From assembly GCA_947625095.1 (NCBI GenBank), contig CANQMX010000004.1, forward strand, positions 1 to 64,000: a stretch of 64,000 bases of DNA, read 5' to 3'. Origin of the DNA: an uncultured Clostridia bacterium. GTDB taxonomy: Bacteria > Bacillota > Clostridia > Christensenellales > Borkfalkiaceae. This document shows, in pieces, positions 1 to 6,919 of this stretch. Made by a program: the position numbers and the translations under genes. Each line of letters opens with the position of its first letter. The first letter of the stretch is position 1. The notes under the pieces are model-generated. The model was given only the letters and a program-made list of their open reading frames with translations, was not told the DNA's origin and did no database searches.

Positions 1-51
1 TTCTCTTTCGCGGTTTTGAGAAAATGTATAAGTACAGATTATGGATGGGAA

Positions 52-126
52 GATACACTCGGTTTCCGCGCCGCCCGCCGCGCCCCTACGGGGCGCGGCG
101 GGCGGCGCGGAAACCTCGGTATGAGG
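52..126. repeat. Family A palindromic repeat, copy 1
   Basis: Conserved ends GATACACTC and TCGGTATGAGG enclose a nearly perfect GC hairpin with arms of about 26 bp and a TAC loop. The same ends recur around different hairpin cores at 2441, 4712, 17811, 19981, 20153, 32671 and 36025. Function unknown; some copies lie at gene 3' ends and could terminate transcription. Confidence 0.8.
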
Positions 127-150
127 GATGGGGGCGGCTCCCCCATTTTG

Positions 151-294
151 CCCCCCCTGTGTCCCCCGCCCGAGGAGGGGCAAGGCTGGATGAGGGCGCC
201 CCACCCCCTATATCCCCCGCCCCGCTCGAAGGGCGGGGCGGGGGATTTACCTCCTGCCCAACCCCCTGTGTCCCCCGCCCGAGGAGGGGGCTTT
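151..294. repeat. Family C repeats, two copies with a GC hairpin between
   Basis: Two copies of CCCCCTGTGTCCCCCGCCC followed by GAGGAGGGG lie at about 151-180 and 263-292, with a further C-rich copy reading TATATCCCCC in between. Reverse-orientation relatives (GGGGGACACAGGGGG) lie at 18014, 20209 and 35944. No gene is visible in positions 1-494; the whole gap is repeats. Confidence 0.7.
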
Positions 295-295
295 C

Positions 296-388
296 GGACT
301 TCGTTCTTCGGGATTCTTCGACTCGCCGCCCGCGCTCCGCCCCCGCTTGCGCGGGGGCGGAGCGCGGGCGGCGGCTCAAAATGACGCA
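296..388. repeat. Family D repeat with a variable hairpin core
   Basis: Starts with ACTTCGTTCTTCGGGATTCT and ends AAAATGACGC. In this copy the middle is a hairpin with arms of about 22 bp and a TTGC loop. Copies at 4797, 46251 and 46372 share the flanks but carry the short core TCGCTACGCT instead. Confidence 0.7.
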
Positions 389-420
389 TTGAGAAAGTGC
401 GGGTCGGGCGGTATTAGAAG

Positions 421-477
421 CCTCCCCACCACCGCCTACGGCGGAGCCTCCCCTCTCAAGGAGGGTAGGCCTTGTGG
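421..477. repeat. Family B repeat
   Basis: Core CACCGCCTACGGCGGAGCC with flanks CCTCCCCAC and GGGTAGGCCTTGTGG. Near-identical copies in the opposite orientation lie at 17752-17805 and 20060-20110. Confidence 0.75.
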
Positions 478-494
478 AAAGATGTGGGAAGGAA

Positions 495-2075
495 TTATTC
501 CCCGCTCTTGCCGTAGTTGGAGAGGACGCGGGCGGAGGGGTCGTTCACGTTGCACCCCTCCCACGACTTGTTGGGCATCCAGAAGTCCGCGATCATCTCC
601 GCCTGACCGGGGTAGTATTTTTCGAAAATCTCGCGATATAAGAGCGATTCCTTGGTGAACGGTTCGCGCCAATACGCATAGCGTTTTGCCGTTTTTGCCC
701 AATCATCGCCGTATTTTTCCTCGGCGAACGCCTTGATGTCGTCCACCATCGAGTGCCCCACCGCATCCGAAAACGCCGCCTTTTCGCGGTACAGGATGTC
801 ACGGGGGAGGTAGTCGCCCTCGAAGGCGCGGCGCAGAAGATACTTGCCCATGCCGTAGGTGTTCATCTTGAGGGCGGGGTCGACGCTCATGACGTATTCG
901 ACAAAATCGAGGTCGCCGAAGGGCACGCGCGCCTCCATGGAGTTGACCGAGATGCAGCGGTCGGCGCGGAGAACGTCGTACATATGCAGTTCGCGCACCC
1001 GCTTTTCCGCCTCCTTCTGGAACGCCGCGGCGTCGGGCGCAAAGTCGGTATACTTGTAGCCGAAGAGTTCATCGGAGACCTCGCCCGTGAGGAGGACGCG
1101 GACATCCGTGTTCTCGTGGATCTTTTTGCAGAGAAGGTACATCCCCATGCTCGCGCGCACGGTGGTGATATCGTAGGTGGCGAGCGTCTTTATCACAAAT
1201 TCGAGGTGGGAGAGCACCTCCTCGCGCGTCATGAAAAATTCGGTGTGCTCCGAACCGATAAACGTTGCGACCTCGCGGGCGTACTTTAAGTCGATGGCGT
1301 CCTTATCCATACCGATGGAGAAGGTGCGGAGGGGCTTTTTCTCCATGCGGGCGGCGATAGCGCAGACGAGCGAACTATCCAGCCCGCCCGAGAGAAGGAA
1401 GCCGACGGGGGCGTCGGAATCCAGCCGTTTTTCCACGCCGCGCACGAGTTTTGCCCTTATATTGGCGGTAATCGCATCGAGGCTACCCGCAGCGGGGTTG
1501 CGGAACGCGGCCGCATCGCGGTAGCAAACGAACTTGCCGCCCTCATAATAGTGCCCCGGGGGAAAGGGCATGACCTTTTTGCACAGCCCCACGAGGTTCT
1601 TCGGCTCGCTCGCAAAGGCAATTTTTCCATCCGCGAGGTAGCCATAGTACAGGGGGCGGATGCCGATGGGGTCGCGCGCGGCGATGTACTCCCCCCTCTC
1701 GCCGTCGTAAATGACGCAGGCGAACTCGGCGTCGAGGCGGGCGAACATCCCGACGCCGTATTTTTCGTAGAGGGGAAGGAGGATTTCGCAGTCGCTCTCC
1801 GACTCGAATTCGTAGCCCTCCTCTTCCAAGGCGGCGCGAACGGCGCGGAAGCCGTAGAGTTCGCCGTTGCACACGCAAAAATTCTTCCCGCGGACAAAGG
1901 GCTGCATCCCCTTGACCGTAAGCCCCATGATGGCGAGGCGGTGAAAGCCGACAAAGCCCTCCTCCGTCTCCGAAAAACGGCTGAGATCAGGCCCGCGCGA
2001 GAGCGTTTGATAGAACGCCCGCTCGGCCTCGGCAGGCGATACGCACTTGCCCGTGAGCACAAAGATGGAACACAT
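495..2075 (-). CDS. asnB: Asparagine synthase (glutamine-hydrolysing)
   Basis: Makes asparagine from aspartate, ATP and glutamine-derived ammonia in the cytoplasm. The protein starts MCSIF, leaving Cys2 as the Ntn nucleophile once Met is removed; the glutaminase domain covers roughly residues 1-190. The synthetase domain carries the PP-loop LLSGGLDSSL near residue 230. At 526 residues it matches the AsnB length common in Clostridia. The gene stands alone behind a T-box leader with its own promoter, so expression should rise when tRNA-Asn is uncharged. The start is fixed by GGGAGGTAGAAA just upstream. Family assignment is secure; substrate rests on family and leader context. Confidence 0.95.
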   Translation of the reverse strand: MCSIFVLTGKCVSPAEAERAFYQTLSRGPDLSRFSETEEGFVGFHRLAIMGLTVKGMQPFVRGKNFCVCNGELYGFRAVRAALEEEGYEFESESDCEILLPLYEKYGVGMFARLDAEFACVIYDGERGEYIAARDPIGIRPLYYGYLADGKIAFASEPKNLVGLCKKVMPFPPGHYYEGGKFVCYRDAAAFRNPAAGSLDAITANIRAKLVRGVEKRLDSDAPVGFLLSGGLDSSLVCAIAARMEKKPLRTFSIGMDKDAIDLKYAREVATFIGSEHTEFFMTREEVLSHLEFVIKTLATYDITTVRASMGMYLLCKKIHENTDVRVLLTGEVSDELFGYKYTDFAPDAAAFQKEAEKRVRELHMYDVLRADRCISVNSMEARVPFGDLDFVEYVMSVDPALKMNTYGMGKYLLRRAFEGDYLPRDILYREKAAFSDAVGHSMVDDIKAFAEEKYGDDWAKTAKRYAYWREPFTKESLLYREIFEKYYPGQAEMIADFWMPNKSWEGCNVNDPSARVLSNYGKSGE

Positions 2076-2095
2076 TTTCTACCTCCCGACGGGAT

Positions 2096-2362
2096 GAAAA
2101 AAGCGCCGCCCGTCCTCTTTCATCAGGACGGATAGCGCTTGCATCCGCGGTGCCACCTAACTTATTGCCAAAAGGCAATCCCTTTTTCCCCCGCAAAGGG
2201 GCTGCCCCGATAACGCAGGGCTGCGGCTTGCCTACTCGTTGCCTTTCAGCGCGCGGCTCGGAAGTGTTTTTCGCCCGAAGCGTCCTGCGGGGTTCGCACT
2301 ATGCCCGCTCACTGGACAAGGCGTTTTTCGGGTTACTCCTCTTCGTCATTGCCTTTGTACAT
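2096..2362 (-). promoter_or_regulatory. T-box leader of asnB
   Basis: Reading the minus strand, the leader opens with GAAGAGGAGTAA, typical of the Stem I base, and contains the T-box proper TTAGGTGGCACCGCGG (about 2143-2158). A terminator hairpin (2098-2139) with a T6 run follows, then the asnB start. Gene identity predicts an Asn specifier; an AAC triplet occurs in GGCAACGAG, but I have not folded Stem I, so the specifier is only a candidate. Confidence 0.9.
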
Positions 2363-2364
2363 TC

Positions 2365-2393
2365 ATTGTATCGCATAAATATTGCGAAGTCAA
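2365..2393 (-). promoter_or_regulatory. Sigma-A promoter of the asnB T-box transcript
   Basis: TTGACT and TATAAT-like TACAAT separated by 17 bp on the minus strand, just upstream of the T-box leader. Confidence 0.85.
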
Positions 2394-2440
2394 GCGTTTA
2401 TGCGCACTTTTTTATATTTTATGCGGGGGAAATGGGGAAA

Positions 2441-2503
2441 GATACACTCGGTATCCGCGCCCGCGCCCCTGTGGGGCGCGGGCGCGGATACCTCGGTATG
2501 AGG
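2441..2503. repeat. Family A palindromic repeat, copy 2
   Basis: GATACACTCGG and CCTCGGTATGAGG flank a 20-bp-arm hairpin with a TGT loop. The core sequence differs from copy 1 yet is again perfectly self-complementary. The remainder of the 2400-2615 gap holds only short C/G-rich inverted repeats. Confidence 0.8.
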
Positions 2504-2615
2504 AGACGAGATGAGATGCACGCGGGGCGGTATGAGGCAGAACCCCTATTCCCCGCTATGCGGGGATTTCCCCCAAAAGGGGGAAGCAAGCAGGCGGGGC
2601 AAAACGAGGGGCAAA

Positions 2616-2933
2616 TTACGGCTGCAAATTTTCGAGGAGGGTCTTGACCGCCTTTTTGTTGCCGAAACTCAACTTGCGGTAGGAGGATAGCAGCGCGCGC
2701 TCATCGGCAGTGAGCGTTTCTGCCCCCTCCCCCTCCGAAAAGAACTCCGAAAGCGTGATGCCGAACGCATCGCAGATGCCCGCCAGCGTCGTGATCGACG
2801 GGAGCGTTCCCCGCGCGCGCATATTCAGCAGCGTCGTCTGCGACAGGCACGCCTCCTCCGCGAGACGGTAGTACGTCCACCCCCGCTCCTCGCGCAGTTT
2901 TTCGATTTTTTCCACGATCTCGTATGCTTGCAT
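2616..2933 (-). CDS. XRE-family helix-turn-helix regulator
   Basis: A 105-residue cytoplasmic DNA-binding protein. Residues about 5-60 form a Cro/C1-type HTH with SQTTLLNM as the recognition region, followed by SITTLAGICDAFGITLSEFF, typical of single-domain XRE repressors. Start chosen at MQAYE because GGAGGGTCGCC precedes it; an ATG five codons upstream lacks a ribosome site. It is divergent from the zinc-ribbon membrane protein at 3051, and a 9-bp inverted repeat sits in the shared promoter region, suggesting autoregulation and control of the neighbour (inference). A paralogue with the same layout is at 41710-42012. Confidence 0.85.
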   Translation of the reverse strand: MQAYEIVEKIEKLREERGWTYYRLAEEACLSQTTLLNMRARGTLPSITTLAGICDAFGITLSEFFSEGEGAETLTADERALLSSYRKLSFGNKKAVKTLLENLQP

Positions 2934-2960
2934 GGCGACCCTCCGCATTCAGCATACTAT

Positions 2961-2990
2961 ACATTTGGCAAATATTTATGCGCCAAATGT
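2961..2990. promoter_or_regulatory. Inverted repeat, probable XRE operator
   Basis: ACATTTGGC and GCCAAATGT are perfect 9-bp arms around a 12-bp AT-rich spacer. The site lies between the divergent starts at 2933 and 3051 and abuts the plus-strand -35 box at 2992. Confidence 0.7.
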
Positions 2991-2991
2991 G

Positions 2992-3021
2992 TTGACAATT
3001 CACCAACATATGTTATATAAT
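2992..3021 (+). promoter_or_regulatory. Promoter of the zinc-ribbon membrane protein
   Basis: TTGACA and TATAAT separated by 18 bp, next to the inverted repeat at 2961-2990. Confidence 0.75.
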
Positions 3022-3050
3022 TTGTTTAACATTGTTGTATGGAGGCACAT

Positions 3051-4691
3051 ATGCACAAATGTACTGTCTGCGGGACGGAATTTGAGAGCAAGTTCTGTCC
3101 GAACTGCGGCAACCCCGCGCCCTTGAAAGTATGCCCCAATTGCGGTGCGAAACTCTCCCCCACGGATAAGTTCTGCCCCAAGTGCGGAAAGCCCCTTCGC
3201 GCGCCCGCGGCAAAGCCCAAACCCGCACCCGCTACTGCCGCGGCGTCCGTCCATGCGCCGAAGCCCGCTCCTGCGGCAAAGCGACAGAACGCCCCGTCGC
3301 CCGCAACCATAAAATTCCTCGCCTTTTTGCCCTATGCGACGGCTGTACTCTTCGCCCTCTTCTCCGTGTTGCTCTTTTTGATGCTCCTCGGTTCGGTCTC
3401 CTCGGTCATGGGCATGAGCACGGGTAGCATCTATCAGAACACCGCTTTGAGCGTCGGCGAGGAGGCGGGTCTCTTCGGGGAAATGATGGGTTCTTCGGGC
3501 GGAAACGACATTGCAAGTCTCTGCATTGCGCTCGTCGTATTCGCCTCCTTCGGCATAGTCCTTGCCATCTGCGCGCTTGCGTTTCGCCTCTCTGTCCCCC
3601 TGCGCGTAAAGAAAATCGGCAATCTCCGCATATATACACTCCTCAACGGGTGCATTTTCCTCTTCTATATTGTCGATTTTCTGCTCGCGTGTATTCTGTG
3701 CGACACGGTGAGCAATGAGATCACCTCGCCCGGCGCGGGGACGATATGCGTGCTGGTGTTTGCCCTCCTCTTCGGATTGTGCTCCGCGGGCACGGCGCTC
3801 GTGTGGCACTATCGGAAAAATGTCTGCCCCTCCGTCGCGGCGGAATTGGAACGGCAAAGAGCAGCACGGCGCGCCGTCTTGACAACGCCCGCAAAGCCCG
3901 AGTGGAAAGAGTTGGTGAAGCCGAAGAAGCCGAGAAAACCTCAATACCCTGTAGCGGAATGCTCGGCGACGCTGAAAACAAAAATCATAAAGTATGTGAA
4001 AGCAAAAAATTTGCTTATGGTTTTTTCGGCTATCGTGTTTCTTGTATTTGCGTTGGTTTGCACCACGTTGTGGTTATCGTTTGGCGGGTGGGAATATTGC
4101 GTACCTGACACACAGGAAGCATGGGATTTATTTTCTAATTTACTCGTGAATGTACTCTTGCCCCTCATTGTTTGTTCCGCGGGGCTTACTATAATACTCG
4201 GCGGAATTTTCGGTTCTTTATATTATAAACGACGGAAACCTGATTTCAAATGGCAACGCAAACGGGTATGGAGCGATAAAGCAATGTTTTGGACGATATC
4301 GGCGTATTGTCTTGCTTTGACTTTTTCCTGCCTGATGTTTTCCTTGTTTAACGTGTGGGCTTTTAAAGACCATGCAGAATTAGTACAGCAAATGATCGTT
4401 TTTATCTGTGTCTTTCCGTTCGTCATCACGTATTACATTGTAGCATATTCCTGCGCAGGCGCAATCAAACATAAAGGAACAAAACTCTCGCTTGCCATTT
4501 TTGGCGCGAAGCGTCCTTGGCTCAATCCGGAATTGGAGGAGCAGTACCTCGCCGACGCAAATGCCTATAGTTCGAGAAAACAAACATATATCGAGCAAAA
4601 AAACGCCTACCTTGCGGAACGGAACGCGCAACGTAAGGTTTGGCGGAAGTACCGCCGCGAACTCGCCTACTTTGAGGAAGGCATCGCGTAG
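3051..4691 (+). CDS. Double zinc-ribbon multi-pass membrane protein
   Basis: About 546 residues. The N-terminus carries two zinc ribbons in tandem, CTVCG...CPNCG and CPNCG...CPKCG (residues about 4-45). A Pro/Ala linker follows, then several hydrophobic segments (about 85-110, 155-180, 200-225 and 230-250). A second half has further segments (about 325-350, 370-395, 420-445, 455-480) and a charged Arg/Tyr/Gln-rich tail. Start taken at the ATG following GGAGGCACAT; the in-frame ATG at 3039 overlaps that ribosome site. Base composition turns more AT-rich after about 3960. No enzymatic motif is visible and the function is unknown. Divergent from an XRE repressor, so probably its target. Confidence 0.8.
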   Translation: MHKCTVCGTEFESKFCPNCGNPAPLKVCPNCGAKLSPTDKFCPKCGKPLRAPAAKPKPAPATAAASVHAPKPAPAAKRQNAPSPATIKFLAFLPYATAVLFALFSVLLFLMLLGSVSSVMGMSTGSIYQNTALSVGEEAGLFGEMMGSSGGNDIASLCIALVVFASFGIVLAICALAFRLSVPLRVKKIGNLRIYTLLNGCIFLFYIVDFLLACILCDTVSNEITSPGAGTICVLVFALLFGLCSAGTALVWHYRKNVCPSVAAELERQRAARRAVLTTPAKPEWKELVKPKKPRKPQYPVAECSATLKTKIIKYVKAKNLLMVFSAIVFLVFALVCTTLWLSFGGWEYCVPDTQEAWDLFSNLLVNVLLPLIVCSAGLTIILGGIFGSLYYKRRKPDFKWQRKRVWSDKAMFWTISAYCLALTFSCLMFSLFNVWAFKDHAELVQQMIVFICVFPFVITYYIVAYSCAGAIKHKGTKLSLAIFGAKRPWLNPELEEQYLADANAYSSRKQTYIEQKNAYLAERNAQRKVWRKYRRELAYFEEGIA

Positions 4692-4711
4692 AAATAAACA
4701 TAAGAAAAAAA

Positions 4712-4764
4712 GATACACTCACGCGCCGCCGCGGCTATGCCGCGGCGGCGCGTTCGGTATGAGG
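4712..4764. repeat. Family A palindromic repeat, copy 3
   Basis: GATACACTC...TTCGGTATGAGG around CGCGCCGCCGCGG-CTATG-CCGCGGCGGCGCG. It lies 20 bp after the zinc-ribbon gene, where the hairpin could act as a terminator. Confidence 0.8.
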
Positions 4765-4796
4765 AGCTGGGCGGGATGAGGAGTGCGACGAGGCGG

Positions 4797-4848
4797 GACT
4801 TCGTATTTCGGGATTCTTCGGTCGCTACGCTCCCTCAGAATGACGCAA
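4797..4848. repeat. Family D repeat, short-core copy
   Basis: ACTTCGTATTTCGGGATTCT, then TCGGTCGCTACGCTCCCTCAG and AATGACGC. The rest of the gap up to 4998 holds a family C fragment (CCCCCTGTGTCCCCC near 4875). Confidence 0.75.
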
Positions 4849-4998
4849 TGTTCCGCGAAAACACGGGGCGCCCACCCCCTGTGTCCCCCATTGCGGAGAA
4901 AGGCTCCACATATCATATGGTCGCCTTTCCCGAAAGCCTCAAGGAAGGCTCCCAAGAGTGGGCAGAATAGGAAGACCCACGAAAAAGGCGAAGCGGAA

Positions 4999-5700
4999 TT
5001 ATTCCGAAAAGAAGTCCTCGCGCTTAAGGCCTGCACGCAGTTTTTCGAGGGCGCGCTTTTCGATGCGGGAGACGTAGGAGCGCGAAATGTTGAGTTTGCG
5101 CGCGACCTCCCGCTGCGCAAGCGGCGCTTCACCCGTCAGGGCGTACCGCAGCGAGATGATGACCGTCTCGCGCTCAGTGAGAAGTTCCTTCACCGCCTTC
5201 AAAAATTTTTCCTGCATGAGCGAACGCTCCACCCCCGCAAAGACCTTCTCCTCCTTTTCAAAGAGAAGATCCATGAGGGTGAGCTCGTTCCCATCCTTAT
5301 CCGTGCCCACGGGGTCGGAGAGCGACACGTTGCCGCGGTGCTTTTTGCCCGCGCGGATGAGCATCAGAATTTCGTTCTCGATGCAGCGCGCAGTGTACGT
5401 CGCAAGCCGCGAGCCGTGCCCTTCCTCATAGGTATTGATCGCCTTGATAAGCCCGATACTGCCTACCGAGAGCATATCGTCGGTCTCCGCCGCCCCCGCG
5501 TACTTTTTGACGATGTGCGCCACCAGCCGCATATTGTGGCGGATGAGTTTCTCCTTCGCCGCGGCGTCGCCCTCGCGGGCGAGTTTTAAGCAGCGCGCCT
5601 CCTCCTCGCGGGAGAGCGGTTTGGGGTACGACGTACCATCCGACAGCGCGCCCGTGAAAAAAAACAGCCGCCCGAATACGGCATACAAAAGTTGAAGCAT
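4999..5700 (-). CDS. sigK: RNA polymerase sporulation sigma factor, SigK type
   Basis: Directs RNA polymerase to late mother-cell sporulation genes. The 233-residue protein opens MLQLLYAVFGRLFFFTG, a hydrophobic stretch like the pro-sequence of SigK, then PQPLS-like PKPLSREEE. Region 2 has LIRHNMRLVAHIVKKY and DMLSVGSIGLIKAI. Region 4.2 is REVARKLNISRSYVSRIEKR. Start placed at the ATG after GAGGGGAAT, which matches the family N-terminus; the frame stays open 48 codons further upstream without family resemblance. The gene is continuous, so there is no sign of a skin-type interruption. Its presence implies a spore-former or a recent descendant of one. Confidence 0.88.
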   Translation of the reverse strand: MLQLLYAVFGRLFFFTGALSDGTSYPKPLSREEEARCLKLAREGDAAAKEKLIRHNMRLVAHIVKKYAGAAETDDMLSVGSIGLIKAINTYEEGHGSRLATYTARCIENEILMLIRAGKKHRGNVSLSDPVGTDKDGNELTLMDLLFEKEEKVFAGVERSLMQEKFLKAVKELLTERETVIISLRYALTGEAPLAQREVARKLNISRSYVSRIEKRALEKLRAGLKREDFFSE

Positions 5701-5764
5701 ATTCCCCTCGCTTCTGTATTGTATGACGCGGATGGGTTGTCCTATGAACTGCGCACACGCAAAA

Positions 5765-5790
5765 CGCCGCGGGGCAAAGCCCCGCGGCGC
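5765..5790. terminator. Hairpin terminator between sigK and the surface operon
   Basis: Arms CGCCGCGGGG and CCCCGCGGCG around CAAAG, with a short T run on the minus strand (TTTTG). The same stem recurs at 11191-11219. Confidence 0.75.
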
Positions 5791-5803
5791 TGTAATATGT
5801 TTT

Positions 5804-6916
5804 TCACTTGTTTTCTTCAATGGCCTCCGCCGTGGCATCTTCAACGACCTCTGCCGTGGCGGCGACTTCTTCGGCGGCTTCTTCAGCGGGTCGCAGGAAA
5901 GCCGCCTCTTCGGCCTTGCTCTTGACGACGCGCTTTACAAGCCCCTTTTCGATGAGTTCGACGACGCCTTCGTAGGGAAGGTAGTAATCTTCGGCGATGC
6001 GCTCGGTGCGGACGCCGCCCATGCGCTCCATGACAGCGGAGAACAGATCCGCCGCGTAGCGGGCGCGCCGCCCGTTTTTCAGGCGATACATACACGGCGT
6101 ATCGGCGTACGAGGTGGTCTCCGAGACGTCCTCGACCTTATATTTGCTGTCGGCGTAGTCGGCGGCGTTGAGCGGGAAAAACACACAGAGCGTGCTTCCG
6201 CGATAGGCCAGCCGCGCGACCGTCTCCCTGCCCAAGCGGAAGGACTCGCGCTTCCAACTTGTGCGTGATTTGACCTTTTTGTAGGACAGCATCTCGTTTT
6301 TGAGCGCCGTATACCAATTTTTTACCTCATCGCTCGACTGGATATATTTCGCCGTGAAACTCTTGTTGTAGCGCAATACGCCCTCAAAGGACTCCTCCGC
6401 GATGACGGGCGGCTCCGGCACGGGGACAAGCGCGACGGTTTTGGCGGGCGCGGGTTCTTCTTCCGCTTCCTGAGCGGGCTTCGCCTCGGGTTCGGCAACG
6501 GAAACCGGATAAAAGGTCGCCCTATCCTTATACTTGATGATGACGATCGCCCTACCCGCCTCCGTCAAGTCCGGCTTGATGACGTACAGGCCGTTCGCCG
6601 TGCCCGCCGCGGTGAGGCGGGTAAGTTCTTCTTCCGTGAGAACATCATACTGCGTGAGCGTCTCCGCCGTCGGTTCGAGGTTGTATTCGGCGTTTATCGA
6701 GATGCCGTCGCAGGTAAATTCCTCGCCGAGGGCAAATTCACGCTTGGCGGCGGTCACGTCTACGGAAATTCCCGTGAGTTCGCGCACAGGATTTTGTTTG
6801 CGTCTTTGTTTATTCACCGTCCAGATGAGGAGCACAAGGGCGGCAACAAAACACGCGGCGGCAACGGCGCATACGACGAGCAAAATAATGAACTCTGTTG
6901 AATTGGTAAACAACAT
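5804..6916 (-). CDS. Membrane-anchored protein with an Ig-like segment
   Basis: 370 residues. One N-terminal membrane span (about 8-34) leads into a basic stop (NKQRRKQNP). Residues about 45-130 resemble a bacterial Ig-like fold (LTGISVDVTAAKREFALGEEF). A Pro/Glu/Ala linker of about 40 residues follows. The module at about 180-330 (YNKSFTAKYIQSSDEVKNWY ... SFRLGRETVARL) is one I associate with uncharacterised Clostridia proteins. The tail is rich in Glu and Ala. Only 3 bp separate it from the giant MBG protein upstream, so the two are co-transcribed and probably act together at the cell surface. Biochemical role unknown. Confidence 0.8.
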   Translation of the reverse strand: MLFTNSTEFIILLVVCAVAAACFVAALVLLIWTVNKQRRKQNPVRELTGISVDVTAAKREFALGEEFTCDGISINAEYNLEPTAETLTQYDVLTEEELTRLTAAGTANGLYVIKPDLTEAGRAIVIIKYKDRATFYPVSVAEPEAKPAQEAEEEPAPAKTVALVPVPEPPVIAEESFEGVLRYNKSFTAKYIQSSDEVKNWYTALKNEMLSYKKVKSRTSWKRESFRLGRETVARLAYRGSTLCVFFPLNAADYADSKYKVEDVSETTSYADTPCMYRLKNGRRARYAADLFSAVMERMGGVRTERIAEDYYLPYEGVVELIEKGLVKRVVKSKAEEAAFLRPAEEAAEEVAATAEVVEDATAEAIEENK

Positions 6917-6919
6917 TTT

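Noticed and set aside
16-392. Overlapping open frames on both strands at the left edge
   Set aside because: They translate the GC-rich palindromic repeats and have no ribosome sites.
3000-3944. A 314-codon minus-strand frame
   Set aside because: Antisense to the zinc-ribbon membrane protein, whose zinc motifs and ribosome site are clear; charged low-complexity product.
5701-5844. 48-codon N-terminal extension of SigK
   Set aside because: Not similar to any SigK N-terminus, and a ribosome site directly precedes the internal ATG at 5700.
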